54,720 nucleotides of DNA, taken from assembly GCA_045532295.1 (NCBI GenBank), contig JAZSFP010000018.1:1-54720 (forward strand), given 5' to 3'. A program made the position numbers and the translations under genes. The first letter of the stretch is position 1. Each line of letters opens with the position of its first letter. The notes beneath the pieces are model-generated. The model had not been told where the DNA came from. It saw only the letters and a list, made by a program, of their open reading frames with translations, and ran no database searches. The DNA is from UBA10677 sp045532295. GTDB lineage: Bacteria; Bacillota; Clostridia; Christensenellales; Pumilibacteraceae. Positions 24,460 through 34,337 of the stretch are shown here, one piece after another.

Positions 24460-26262
24460 ATGGCTAAATCAAGACTTATAGGGGATTACCCCGTAATAGG
24501 TATTAGACCGACGATCGACGGTCGTCGCGGACCACTCAAGGTGCGTGAAGGCTTAGAAGAACAAACGATGAATATGGCGAAAAACGCCCAAAAACTCATT
24601 GAGGAAAACTTGCGTTATTCAAACGGTGAGCCCGTCAAAGTAATTATTGCTGACACTACGATAGGTAGAGTAGCCGAGGCTGCCGCTTGCGCGGACAAGT
24701 TTAAAAAGGCAGGCGTTGATATCACTATTACCGTAACGCCTTGTTGGTGCTACGGTTCAGAGACTATGGATATGGACACTACGACCATAAAAGCGGTTTG
24801 GGGCTTTAATGGAACGGAGCGTCCCGGCGCGGTGTATCTTGCCGCAGTTTTAGCAGGACACGCTCAAAAAGGACTTCCTGCTTTCGGTATCTACGGACAC
24901 GACGTACAAGACGCAAACGATACCTCAATTCCTTCCGACGTAGCGGAGAAAATCCTTAGGTTTGCACGCTCAGCCGTAGCGGTAGCAACTATGCGAGGCA
25001 AATCCTATCTTCAAATCGGCTCTATCTGTATGGGTATAGCAGGCTCGATAGTGGACGTTGACTTTTTCGAGGAATACCTTGGAATGCGCGTAGAGAGCGT
25101 TGACGAAGTAGAGATTATTCGCAGAATGGAAAAGGGTATTTATAACGAGCAAGAGTATCAAAAGGCGCTTGCTTGGATTAAAGACAAATGCAATCCCGAC
25201 TTTGACAAAAACCCCGAAGAATTACAAAAGAGCGCGGAAGAAAAGCAAAAGGACTGGGAATTTACTGCAAAGATGGCTTGTATTATAAAAGACCTTATGA
25301 ATGGTAACGATAATCTTCCCAAAGGCGCGGAAGAGGAAATGGTAGGACATAACGCCATTGCAGCAGGTTTCCAAGGACAAAGACAATGGACGGACTTCTA
25401 TCCTAACTGCGACTTCCCCGAAAGTATCTTAAATTCCACTTTTGACTGGACTGGGGCAAGAGAACCGTATATCCTTGCAACCGAAAACGATACCTTAAAC
25501 GGCGCTTGTATGCTTTTTGGTAAACTTCTAACCGGTAGAGCGCAAATGTTCGCTGACGTTAGAACCTACTGGTCGAGTGACGCTATCAAGAGAGTTACCG
25601 GCTATGAAGTAGAGGGCAAAGCAAAAGAGGCTGATGGCTTTATTCACCTAATTAATTCCGGCGCGTGCTGTGTGGACGCTTGTGGAGAAGTTAAGGATGA
25701 GAACGGAAACGCTATAATGAAACAGTGGTGGGATATGACGGACAAGGACATCGACGCTTGTATGAGCGCAACGACTTGGCCGTACGCAGACCTTGGTTAT
25801 TTCCGTGGCGGTGGATATTCTTCCCGTTTCGTAACCAAGGCGGAAATGCCCTGTACTATGTTTAGACTTAATATCGTCAAAGGCTTAGGACCCGTTATGC
25901 AAATAGCAGAGGGTTGGACGGTGCAAGTCCCCGACGAAGTTACCGATAAACTTTGGAAGAGAACGGACTATACTTGGCCTTGTACTTGGTTTGCTCCAAG
26001 AGTTACCGGCAAGGGCGCGTTCAAGACTGCGTACGAGGTAATGAACAACTGGGGCGCAAACCACGGCGCAATATCGTACGGTCATATCGGAGCGGATATA
26101 ATTACGATGTGTTCTATGCTTAGAATTCCCGTTTGTATGCATAACGTAGACGATAAAGATATCTACCGCCCAGCAAGTTGGAACGCGTTTGGTATGGACA
26201 AGGAAGGTCAAGATTACCGCGCTTGTTCAGCGTACGGTCCGCTTTATAAGAGTGTAAAATAA
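24460..26262 (+). CDS. fucI: L-fucose isomerase
   Basis: A 600-residue protein with family hallmarks: IGIRPTIDGRRGPLKVREGLEEQT at the N-terminus, GHDVQD, a catalytic Glu in TENDTLNGACMLFG and Asp in FADVRTYWS, and SYGHIGAD near the C-terminus. It interconverts L-fucose and L-fuculose (and D-arabinose/D-ribulose). AGAGGTG ribosome site. It lies downstream of the glycyl radical enzyme pair, separated by 160 bp, and ends at a strong terminator. FucO is at 45.5 kb; no kinase or aldolase is visible here. Confidence 0.92.
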   Translation: MAKSRLIGDYPVIGIRPTIDGRRGPLKVREGLEEQTMNMAKNAQKLIEENLRYSNGEPVKVIIADTTIGRVAEAAACADKFKKAGVDITITVTPCWCYGSETMDMDTTTIKAVWGFNGTERPGAVYLAAVLAGHAQKGLPAFGIYGHDVQDANDTSIPSDVAEKILRFARSAVAVATMRGKSYLQIGSICMGIAGSIVDVDFFEEYLGMRVESVDEVEIIRRMEKGIYNEQEYQKALAWIKDKCNPDFDKNPEELQKSAEEKQKDWEFTAKMACIIKDLMNGNDNLPKGAEEEMVGHNAIAAGFQGQRQWTDFYPNCDFPESILNSTFDWTGAREPYILATENDTLNGACMLFGKLLTGRAQMFADVRTYWSSDAIKRVTGYEVEGKAKEADGFIHLINSGACCVDACGEVKDENGNAIMKQWWDMTDKDIDACMSATTWPYADLGYFRGGGYSSRFVTKAEMPCTMFRLNIVKGLGPVMQIAEGWTVQVPDEVTDKLWKRTDYTWPCTWFAPRVTGKGAFKTAYEVMNNWGANHGAISYGHIGADIITMCSMLRIPVCMHNVDDKDIYRPASWNAFGMDKEGQDYRACSAYGPLYKSVK

Positions 26263-26278
26263 CGAAGAGGAAAATCGG

Positions 26279-26308
26279 CGCAAAGCAAACTGCTTTGCGT
26301 CTTTTTTT
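26279..26308 (+). terminator. Intrinsic terminator after fucI
   Basis: CGCAAAGCA pairs with TGCTTTGCG around AAC, followed by TCTTTTTTT. Confidence 0.88.
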
Positions 26309-26441
26309 GTAACGAAATTTTGTATACGGTATCGTTTTTTTCGTACCTTTACTTCTTTTTATTCCATAAAAACCGCCCAAAGACCGTTAATTTTTACGCG
26401 CGCGGATAATATATATATTATAAACTGTGGTTTATTTATTG

Positions 26442-26470
26442 TTGACACGGGCAGTAAATTTTGTTATAAT
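26442..26470 (+). promoter_or_regulatory. Promoter of the type VII-like operon
   Basis: Consensus TTGACA (26442-26447) and TATAAT (26465-26470) with a 17-bp spacer. No other promoter or terminator is obvious until 36206, so it probably drives the whole 9.7-kb operon. Confidence 0.8.
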
Positions 26471-26493
26471 AAACGGTAGGAGTGAAAAAGGAA

Positions 26494-29001
26494 ATGGATT
26501 TAACGGTAAAAAACCTCGTCGATAAAGTATCGAATATCAATCTTTCCAAGGTGCAAAACCTTTACGAAAGGTATTCGTATCTTTACGACTGTGAAATGCT
26601 TGCAAAGGACTACGACGCGTCGATAAAGAAATTATACGCTCAGGCTGAAAAGAAAGCGGAAAAGTGGGTAGAGGAAATCCTTGCGTTTGAAAAGAACTAC
26701 AAGGATAATTTTGAAGTGCTTTCGTATATGAAAGAGAGCAAACTCCGCGATAAAGTTCTCGCTCTTATGACGGCGGAGTGCGAATCAAGAGCAAAGGTTT
26801 TAGACGCCCGTTTCCAAAAAATCAACGCCCTTCCCCGTGGCGCTCAACTTCTTAGTGAAGGCAAGCAGTTTATAGCGGACTGGAGAGCGCAAGTTTCTCC
26901 CGTATATAACTTCGTTAAAATAGCAACCTCCGTTGCGGTTACTACTCTTGAGAAAAAGTTAGGCGTCGAGGCAGTTCATCTTGGCGCAGAGGAAGAAATC
27001 ACTCGCCTTAAAAATAGTCAAAACAAAGGTAAAAACAGCGCGTCTTGGTGCTCGGAAGTGGAGGGTCTCAAGACTAAATTTTCCGATGCGCAACTTAAGG
27101 CTTGCCGTAACTACGCTGTGTACTTTGAACTCGTTGACGACGCAGTTTATTCTCGCAAGGTAATTCGTTGCTCCGAGTACGCGTTATCTCTTTCGAGCAG
27201 TTGGAACTTTGAAAAAGTTTACGAACTTAACGCAAATGTTAGTTCCTATCTTGCCGACCTTCGCCTTACTATCGACGATTTTGATAAAAAGTGGGCGGTT
27301 AGAGTGGAAGAGGCTAAAAAAATTGCCTCAATCGAAACTGAAAAATGGGTTAATGAGGCAGCAAGAGAAGTTGACAAGAATAAGAAATTCGCGCTTATCG
27401 AAAAAGCGGTTAAGTACGAAAATATTAGAGCAATGGGCGAACTTGGATACTATTACGGTTTTGGAATAGGTACCGAGGTTGACCAAGTTAAATCGGTTTA
27501 TTATATTAAATCCGCGCTCGACCGTGGGCTTGAGGACGGATATTTTTGCTATTCGCTCGGCTTTAAGTACGAACACGGAAACGGTACTGCTAAAGACGAG
27601 AAGAAAGCGTTTGAACTCTACAAAAAAGGCGTTTCGTACGCTTATCGCGGTCAAGACTGTTACCGCTCTTTAGCGTATTGCTATTATAACGGCGTAGGTA
27701 CGAGCGTAGATAAAAAATTAGCCTACGAATATTTTAATAAACTCGTAACGGAACTTCCTCATCAACAAAAAGGCAAAGAGTATTACTATCTCGGACTTAT
27801 GAAGGAAACCGCTAAAGAAGTGGGCGTTAACGAGCGCGAGGCTCTTTCGTGGTACGAAAAGTCCGTTCAAGCGGGATACGCCCAAGCGCGCGAGGCAGAA
27901 GAACGCCTCCGCATAAAGTGGGGTAAAATCGACGAAATTCTCTCGCTTATTACGATCGCCGAGAAAACTCCTCAATCTTTAGACTTTGAGAAAGTAATCG
28001 AGTGGGATAGAGGCGAACTTTCCTTTTCTAATATGCGCAAAGTATACGACGATAATATCCCCGACTTTTCTAAAAAATGGCACAATACTGTTTATGCCGC
28101 TCGAAACTTTGCTGAGAGAGAAACGGAAAAATGGGTAAAAGAGGCTAACTCTTATACCGATAAAACCAAAAAGTTCAACCTTATGCTCCGCGCGGCAAAA
28201 GCGTACAATAAAGTTGCAATGGGAGAGGTTGGTTATTACTACTACAACGGTATCGGCGTTACACAAAACTACAACGAGGCGTATTACTGGGTTCACCAAG
28301 CAATCAATATCTATTTTCTTGCCGACGGTTACTTCTACTTTATGATGGGCGAAATGTACCAGTACGGTAGAGGCGTTGCAAAGAACGAGACCACCGCGTT
28401 TAATTATTATAAAAAAGGCGTTGAATTCACTTACCGCGGACCTTCGTCGTACACCGCCCTTGCCTACTGCTATCTTAACGGAACTGGAACGACTAAGGAC
28501 GAGAGAAAGGCGTACGAGTTCTTCCAAAAAGCGCTTGAAAGCGGATACGACCACTCTAAAGGCGATAAGTATTACTGGCTCGGTTATTTAACCGAATACA
28601 GTACCGCCGTTGGCAAAAAAGACGAACGCTCCGCGCTTGAGTTTTACGAGAAGAGCGAACGCGAATCTTACGAAGAAGGCAAAAAATCGGCAAATAGACT
28701 TCGTAGAAAGTTCGAGAAAATGGAACTTGACAAAAAAATCGACGCTTGTTACGCGCTCGCGCAAAAGGGCGACGCGCAAGCAATGTTCGAACTTGGCGAA
28801 TATTACTATACGGGTAGAGGCGTAACGAGAAGTTACGAAGACGCTTTGACTTGGTTTGAAAAGTCCGCTAAAAAGGGCGTAGCGCAAGCAATCGAACGCC
28901 TTGGCGACTGTTACTTTAACGGCCACGGAGTAAAGCAAAACTACTCTAAGGCGGAAAAGTACTATAATCAAGCGGCAAAAATGACCGCTAAAAAGAATTG
29001 A
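26494..29001 (+). CDS. Sel1-repeat protein with duplicated module
   Basis: An 835-residue protein without signal peptide or membrane helix. The N-terminal 270 residues are helical/coiled coil. Two homologous modules follow, each opening with ETEKWV and NKKF/TKKF helices (from about 280 and about 542) and then Sel1-like (TPR-like) repeats such as AMGELGYYYGFGIGTEVDQVKSV and YTALAYCYLNGTGTTKDERKAYEFF; at least eight repeats can be counted. Such solenoids act as protein-protein scaffolds. The ATG at 26494 is preferred over a GTG at 26482, which overlaps the AGGAG. It is the first gene of the operon. Confidence 0.85.
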   Translation: MDLTVKNLVDKVSNINLSKVQNLYERYSYLYDCEMLAKDYDASIKKLYAQAEKKAEKWVEEILAFEKNYKDNFEVLSYMKESKLRDKVLALMTAECESRAKVLDARFQKINALPRGAQLLSEGKQFIADWRAQVSPVYNFVKIATSVAVTTLEKKLGVEAVHLGAEEEITRLKNSQNKGKNSASWCSEVEGLKTKFSDAQLKACRNYAVYFELVDDAVYSRKVIRCSEYALSLSSSWNFEKVYELNANVSSYLADLRLTIDDFDKKWAVRVEEAKKIASIETEKWVNEAAREVDKNKKFALIEKAVKYENIRAMGELGYYYGFGIGTEVDQVKSVYYIKSALDRGLEDGYFCYSLGFKYEHGNGTAKDEKKAFELYKKGVSYAYRGQDCYRSLAYCYYNGVGTSVDKKLAYEYFNKLVTELPHQQKGKEYYYLGLMKETAKEVGVNEREALSWYEKSVQAGYAQAREAEERLRIKWGKIDEILSLITIAEKTPQSLDFEKVIEWDRGELSFSNMRKVYDDNIPDFSKKWHNTVYAARNFAERETEKWVKEANSYTDKTKKFNLMLRAAKAYNKVAMGEVGYYYYNGIGVTQNYNEAYYWVHQAINIYFLADGYFYFMMGEMYQYGRGVAKNETTAFNYYKKGVEFTYRGPSSYTALAYCYLNGTGTTKDERKAYEFFQKALESGYDHSKGDKYYWLGYLTEYSTAVGKKDERSALEFYEKSERESYEEGKKSANRLRRKFEKMELDKKIDACYALAQKGDAQAMFELGEYYYTGRGVTRSYEDALTWFEKSAKKGVAQAIERLGDCYFNGHGVKQNYSKAEKYYNQAAKMTAKKN

Positions 29002-29011
29002 GGAGAGCACT

Positions 29012-29434
29012 ATGAACGCAGCGGAAAAGGCAAAAAGAGCGAGAGAAAATAAAGAGCGTCAACAAAAACGCGAACGCGAGAAAAGCGATAGAATAAAGAG
29101 AGAAAACAGCGCGAAGAGAAAACAGTGGTTTGAGGATAACATTTCCTCGGTCGTAAACATTATTTCAATCGTATTTTCGATAATAGCGTTTATTGCGGTG
29201 GGCGTAACGATATGCGTCGTAGGAATAAACGCAAACGATATAGGCTTTAGCGTAGCAAGAACGGTAATGCTTATCGTTGACGCGGTAATAACGGTAATAT
29301 GCGTCGTGCTCTATATAATAAACTGGAACTTAGTGTTCGAGAGCGACACGACTGAAGTATTACTTCGTATTGCGTTTTTTGCAAACTTAATAACGGTAAT
29401 ATTACTAATCTTGTTCTGCATAGGAACGATGTAA
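29012..29434 (+). CDS. MNAAEKA-tagged small membrane protein 1
   Basis: A 140-residue protein. The N-terminus MNAAEKAKRARE is followed by a highly charged Lys/Glu/Arg helix (to about 42) and then three hydrophobic segments (about 45-72, 83-106, 117-138). The charged part should be cytoplasmic and the rest membrane-embedded. It is one of four consecutive paralogs that share the tag; the spacing to the Sel1 gene is 10 nt, with GAGGAG upstream. Function unknown; possibly the membrane platform for the downstream ATPase. Confidence 0.75.
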   Translation: MNAAEKAKRARENKERQQKREREKSDRIKRENSAKRKQWFEDNISSVVNIISIVFSIIAFIAVGVTICVVGINANDIGFSVARTVMLIVDAVITVICVVLYIINWNLVFESDTTEVLLRIAFFANLITVILLILFCIGTM

Positions 29435-29453
29435 CGAATAAAAGGAGAAGACT

Positions 29454-29876
29454 ATGAACGCAGCGGAAAAAGCGAGAATAGCAAGAGAAAAGAAAGAGGC
29501 TGAAGAGAGAGTTCTTCGCGAGCAAAAGGAAAAAGAGAAAGAAGAAAAAGCAAAGGAGAGAGAGAAGAAGAGAATAGGCTTTTTAAAAGTTCTCGTTAAA
29601 GTTTTATCCATAACTTTCGGCGTGCTTACCTTCCTCGTCGGGTTCGCTATACTCTGCACCTTTACCGAGGATATAGAATTAACGCTCGTATTAAATATAG
29701 TGAACGCAATTTTAGTCGTGCTCGATATAATATTTATCGTCATCAATGTTAAATGGGACAAATTAGATAAAAGAAAGGATGCGCCTGGTGACGAAATATT
29801 GCTTGGAGTAGCGTTATGCGTAGGCGGAGCTTTACTACTGTTAGCGCTTTTTATCGGGCTTGGCTCAATTTTATAA
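29454..29876 (+). CDS. MNAAEKA-tagged small membrane protein 2
   Basis: A 140-residue protein. MNAAEKARIAREKK opens a long charged helix rich in EK/RE repeats (to about 42), then three hydrophobic segments. The first 20 nt of the gene are almost identical to those of its three neighbours, while the membrane parts have diverged, so the tag is under separate constraint. AAGGAGAA ribosome site. Confidence 0.75.
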   Translation: MNAAEKARIAREKKEAEERVLREQKEKEKEEKAKEREKKRIGFLKVLVKVLSITFGVLTFLVGFAILCTFTEDIELTLVLNIVNAILVVLDIIFIVINVKWDKLDKRKDAPGDEILLGVALCVGGALLLLALFIGLGSIL

Positions 29877-29888
29877 AGGAGAAGATAA

Positions 29889-30263
29889 ATGAACGCAGCG
29901 GAAAAGGCAAGACTTGCTCGTGAAAAGAAAGAACAGGAAAAGAAAAATAGAAAAGCGCGCTTACTTGCAAGGATAACAAAGTTTATCGGTATAGCGTTCC
30001 TCGCTATAACCGCGCTTGATATTATAGCAATGGTAGTGTTTGCGGAAATACAGAACTACGAAATGCTCGCAGTTTTGCACTCTATTACAGGTTGGGTAAC
30101 GGGAGCGAACGTGGTTGCAGCAATCGCAACTTTCTTTATCGCAACGAAAACTCAGGACGCAGGCAAAAGCGAAAACTTAATCACGATTACCTCAATACTC
30201 GTGGGCGCAGTTTTTGTGCTCGTAATAACGCTTATGGGTGTTGGTGGAATGCTCGGTCTTTAA
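29889..30263 (+). CDS. MNAAEKA-tagged small membrane protein 3
   Basis: A 124-residue protein. MNAAEKARLAREKKE and a shorter charged helix (to about 30) precede three hydrophobic segments, the last ending at the Gly/Leu-rich C-terminus. 12 nt after gene 2, with AAGGAGAA upstream. Third paralog of the set. Confidence 0.75.
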   Translation: MNAAEKARLAREKKEQEKKNRKARLLARITKFIGIAFLAITALDIIAMVVFAEIQNYEMLAVLHSITGWVTGANVVAAIATFFIATKTQDAGKSENLITITSILVGAVFVLVITLMGVGGMLGL

Positions 30264-30275
30264 GGAGAAAAATAT

Positions 30276-30659
30276 ATGAACGCAGCGGAAAAAGCAAGAC
30301 TTGCTCGTGAACAGCAAGAAAAACAAGAAAGAGAGGCTCGCGAAAAAGCGGCTGAAGAGAGAAGAAAAGCGCGCGAAAGATTTAACGAAATTATCGGTAA
30401 TATTTTACGCATAGGCTTAGACGTACTATGCTTTTTGTCTTTAGGCTTAATGATTTTGCCTCTTTACGAAAGCATTTTAGGTTCTACTCCCGACCCTATA
30501 TTTTGGTGGCTGTATATTCCCCTAATCATCAGTTTCGTGGGAATATTTATTCGTTCGAAAATTATGGGCGAAGAAATCTTGGACAACGGTTTATGGGTAT
30601 CGGAATTGATGCTCCTTGGACTTGGGGCAGTTTTCCTTCTTCCCGTAATGATTTTCTAA
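30276..30659 (+). CDS. MNAAEKA-tagged small membrane protein 4
   Basis: A 127-residue protein. MNAAEKARLAREQQE and a charged Glu/Arg helix (to about 38), then three hydrophobic segments. 12 nt after gene 3, AAGGAGAA upstream. Immediately precedes the FtsK-like ATPase gene, which itself lacks membrane helices. Confidence 0.75.
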   Translation: MNAAEKARLAREQQEKQEREAREKAAEERRKARERFNEIIGNILRIGLDVLCFLSLGLMILPLYESILGSTPDPIFWWLYIPLIISFVGIFIRSKIMGEEILDNGLWVSELMLLGLGAVFLLPVMIF

Positions 30660-30680
30660 TTTAAGTTATAAAGGTGAAAA

Positions 30681-33600
30681 ATGTCTAAAACTTTAACGGA
30701 ACAATTACATGATTTGCGAGTTTCTTTCGATGCGGAAAATAGCCGTAAGCAAGCCCACTTTGCTACGCTTTTAAAGTCTGCCGACGAAAAGATTGCGCGC
30801 GTCAAAAATACGGATTACAGCGCGCCGTATCGCGAAAAGTATAGCGCGCTTTTAACTGCGGTAGAGGGGCTTGTTAATAAAGTTCAGCAAATCGAGAATA
30901 GAACTCACGGGCTTTTCAATAGAACGCTTAGTGAGTATATAAAGTTAGGCTCGTCTTTTACAAGCGCGCAACTTCGTAGCAAAGGCGAAGTAGAACGCGT
31001 TTTTGCTACGATGCTAAAATGCACGAGTGAGGTTATTCAAAGTCTTAGCGAAGAAGAAAAGGTAAACCCTCTCGACGCTCCTAAGCATTTTGAAAAAACC
31101 CTCAAAACGCTCGCAAATATTCTTTGTACGCTACGCGTTATCAACAAAGATTTTACTTCCATTATGGCTGACAGTGGAATACCCAAAAGCGAGTATGAGC
31201 GCGACTTAAAGGTAGCGGAGGACGAGAAAGCGCAGTTGCAAAATCAGCGCGCGCACGCCCTTAAACTTGAAAACCTCGACTGCTATTCTACCTATCAAAG
31301 CGTGTTAAAACAGTATAAGGACAATTACGCTCGAGTAAGCAAGGATATCTTAGGCTCGACTTCCGAGGCTATGTATTTTGATACCGAGTATAAATATCTA
31401 ATCGGCTTTTATAAAGAGAAAATATCCAAAGAAGATACGGATTTTGCATACTCCGTTATGCGCTTAACGCCGGCTGAACTTTCCTGTCAGCCCGTATACT
31501 TCCAGCCCGAAAAGGATAGTCATAACATCGTAATCAACGGACTTGCAAGCGACTTTGAAAAACCCGCGTACCAAAAATTTATTCGCCAACTTTATTTCTC
31601 GCTTGCGCGTAGACTTCCTGCGAACGGACTTAAATATTCCGCTATTGCGTGCAACAAGCGTACTAACGGTATGTTCGTCTCGGGTCTTGAAAACTTCATT
31701 AAGAACCTCTCCGATAGCGGTCTTTATATGGAAAAGGGCGTAGTGTCCGAGCCCAGTAGATTTGCAAGCGCGGTAGGGGAATTAAGAGAAAAAAGTTTGC
31801 ACTTCACCACCTCCGATAACACCGATATATTCGAGTTCAATCGCCGTAGTTCCATTGACAGAAAACCGATGTATTTAACCTTCGTTGACAGTTATCCTAT
31901 CGGTATGGAAATGCACCTCGACGGCATAGCGTCCCTTCAACAACTTATGACGGAAAGTAAGCGCAGTGGCTTTATAACGGTACTGAGCCAAGCCACCGAC
32001 GCCTTTGGAAAAGTCCAAGGTTATAGCGACCCTCCGCCCAAGTTTGAAAACCCCCAAAAAGAGTACGACGCGCTCGAAATTAATATAACGGGTAACGAAA
32101 TTACGGTCAACGGTAAGCCCGTAACTCTCGATATTGCAGACGCAGGGTTTAACGAAAACGCCTACGTTGCGTACTGGAATAAACTCAAAAACTACTACGG
32201 AAAGAAAGAAATATTCTACCTTGAAAAACTCTTTGACGACCTCGATAGAAAGATGGCGAGCGAGCCACAATCCGCTCCCGTACTTTTAACGGGCAAAATG
32301 TCTGTGCCCCTTGGCTACGTAGGAACGGATTTATACGAGGCGGAGTACGACCTACATAAAGCCTGCCACGCGCTTATTCTCGGCTCGTCCGGTTCAGGTA
32401 AAAGTAGTTATCTTCATACCTTCATTTTGGGTACGGCGTATAAGTATTCGCCCCGAGAAGTACAGTTTTATCTTGCCGACTGGAAAGAGTCCGAGTTCAA
32501 CGTGTACAAGAACAATCCCTTACCGCATATAAAGTATATTCAGGACAAGAGTTCCGTTCCCGAGTACGTATCACTTCTTCAAATGATACTTAGAATTTGC
32601 TCGCACCGAAACGCGATTATAAGAGAGAAAGGTCAAACCTCCTTCCTCGGTTACAACGCGGTGGTATCGGAAGAAGAAAGATTACCGTTTATATTCTTTA
32701 TCGTGGACGAGTATCAGGTAATGCTACAAGCAAATAGCGACAATACCGCGTCCTCGTCAGGAAAAAGAATGGCGAAAGCGTGGCAAAGCCTTATGAGTAG
32801 TATCCTCGGTATCGTGCGTTCAGCAGGTATCGGCGTAGTACTCAGTTCGCAATCGCTTGAAAATATTACTATCGACACTAATAATATCCAAAAGAGAATG
32901 CTCCTCGGTCTTGATAGAGAACTTCTCGCGCGCCTTTGCTATAACAACGACTCTAAAGCCAAAGCAGGCGACGAGATTAAACAAGACGAACAGTACCTTT
33001 CCGTAGCGCAGTCCGGTCACGTCGTTCTCGGCTTTGCAGGAAAAACCAAAACCGAGCGTTTCCGCGCCGCGTACACCGGTGACGGCGAATTGAGAGAGCG
33101 TAGCATAGAGAGAATTTTAGACCGTTACCCCGAAAGATACGAGCAACTTATCTTGGGCGGTAGCAAAGAAAGTTTCCCCATACTCGAATACACCAACCCA
33201 CCGTATTCAAGTATGCTTGAAGAGAGCAAACGCGAAACCTCGTTCGACGACGACTTCGACGTTTCCGCCTCCGACGACACCGACTATTCTGTATTTATCG
33301 GCGTAACTTCAAACGATACTACTCCCGTTGCGCTCCAGTTTAACACTAAGGGCAACGGCTATATCGCCTACACTCAATCGCTTGCAAGAATGCGAATGCT
33401 CGTCCGCGGTACTATGCTTTCCTTCCTCTATAAAACGACGGCGTATAGGGGCAGATATACCGCTAAGCGTGAGTATTACTTTGGTAGCGAAGACGATTAT
33501 CTTCGCGATATAGGTAGAGTATGCGATGAAGAACCCTTCCTTTCGCCCCATATCACGAGTTACGACGTCGAGTACGACGCTTACAATAGCGTTTGCGGTC

Positions 33601-34331
33601 TTATGGACCTTTACAAACTTTTCGAAGAGCGCAAAAAACAGAGAAGAATGCGCGGAGGTTTTCCACCCACGCTCGCTCTCTTTAGAGATATTGAGTGGCT
33701 TACGGAAAAACTTGACGATACCTACGAGCAGTACGAGGAAATCGCGAGAAAGAACGCAAGCAAGACGAGAGCGGTAGAAAAGAGGGAAGAGCCTACCGAC
33801 GATCCCGAACTTATCGAAATGATGGCGCGCTATCGCGAAATGTTCCCCACCTATCCCGAAGAGAAAATTCGCGCAAGAGCGTTGAATAAACTTGGTAGAG
33901 TAGCCTCGTCTGCGCCCGCTCAAGCGGAAAAGACGGAAGAGAATAAAGTTTACGAGAAAGAAGAAGTTTTCGAGGCGTTCAAAACGCTCTTTAAAGAGGG
34001 TTGTAGGTTCAGAATATTCGTATTCGTATGCTCGTCTTCGCAAGGCGCGCTTAAATCCTTCCGCGACAAGAGTTTCCGCGGTAACGAAGGCGCGTTCGAT
34101 AAGTACGCAGTGTTCGGTTCGCAACAAGAAAACGACGCTAAACTTCTCGACTCCGTAAGTGGCGACGGCGATATTAACACTTGTTTCGTATACCCTGCGC
34201 CTAAGCCAAGGCTTGAAGGCGTATCTAACGACGGTAGCGACGGAGAAGTGGGAGAACTTACTCGTCTTTACAAGTTCGGCATAAACGATTACGACTGGTG
34301 GGACGACCTTGAATTTAGACTGGAGGAATAA
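30681..34331 (+). CDS. FtsK/SpoIIIE-type ATPase, EssC-like, of an unusual type VII-like system
   Basis: A 1216-residue protein. The first 230 residues are helical/coiled coil with no membrane segment. An FtsK/SpoIIIE domain carries Walker A GSSGSGKS at 568-575 and Walker B with D676-E677 in FIFFIVDEYQV. A second, degenerate ATPase-like domain follows: the P-loop position (about 891) reads GNGYIAYT without the Lys-Ser, and a Walker B-like ALFRDIEW lies near 997-1004. Tandem domains with a degenerate partner recall EssC/EccC of type VII secretion, but the FHA domains and membrane helices of EssC are missing. Flanked by small helical proteins, one WXG100-like. Confidence 0.8.
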   Translation: MSKTLTEQLHDLRVSFDAENSRKQAHFATLLKSADEKIARVKNTDYSAPYREKYSALLTAVEGLVNKVQQIENRTHGLFNRTLSEYIKLGSSFTSAQLRSKGEVERVFATMLKCTSEVIQSLSEEEKVNPLDAPKHFEKTLKTLANILCTLRVINKDFTSIMADSGIPKSEYERDLKVAEDEKAQLQNQRAHALKLENLDCYSTYQSVLKQYKDNYARVSKDILGSTSEAMYFDTEYKYLIGFYKEKISKEDTDFAYSVMRLTPAELSCQPVYFQPEKDSHNIVINGLASDFEKPAYQKFIRQLYFSLARRLPANGLKYSAIACNKRTNGMFVSGLENFIKNLSDSGLYMEKGVVSEPSRFASAVGELREKSLHFTTSDNTDIFEFNRRSSIDRKPMYLTFVDSYPIGMEMHLDGIASLQQLMTESKRSGFITVLSQATDAFGKVQGYSDPPPKFENPQKEYDALEINITGNEITVNGKPVTLDIADAGFNENAYVAYWNKLKNYYGKKEIFYLEKLFDDLDRKMASEPQSAPVLLTGKMSVPLGYVGTDLYEAEYDLHKACHALILGSSGSGKSSYLHTFILGTAYKYSPREVQFYLADWKESEFNVYKNNPLPHIKYIQDKSSVPEYVSLLQMILRICSHRNAIIREKGQTSFLGYNAVVSEEERLPFIFFIVDEYQVMLQANSDNTASSSGKRMAKAWQSLMSSILGIVRSAGIGVVLSSQSLENITIDTNNIQKRMLLGLDRELLARLCYNNDSKAKAGDEIKQDEQYLSVAQSGHVVLGFAGKTKTERFRAAYTGDGELRERSIERILDRYPERYEQLILGGSKESFPILEYTNPPYSSMLEESKRETSFDDDFDVSASDDTDYSVFIGVTSNDTTPVALQFNTKGNGYIAYTQSLARMRMLVRGTMLSFLYKTTAYRGRYTAKREYYFGSEDDYLRDIGRVCDEEPFLSPHITSYDVEYDAYNSVCGLMDLYKLFEERKKQRRMRGGFPPTLALFRDIEWLTEKLDDTYEQYEEIARKNASKTRAVEKREEPTDDPELIEMMARYREMFPTYPEEKIRARALNKLGRVASSAPAQAEKTEENKVYEKEEVFEAFKTLFKEGCRFRIFVFVCSSSQGALKSFRDKSFRGNEGAFDKYAVFGSQQENDAKLLDSVSGDGDINTCFVYPAPKPRLEGVSNDGSDGEVGELTRLYKFGINDYDWWDDLEFRLEE

Positions 34332-34337
34332 CGCTAA

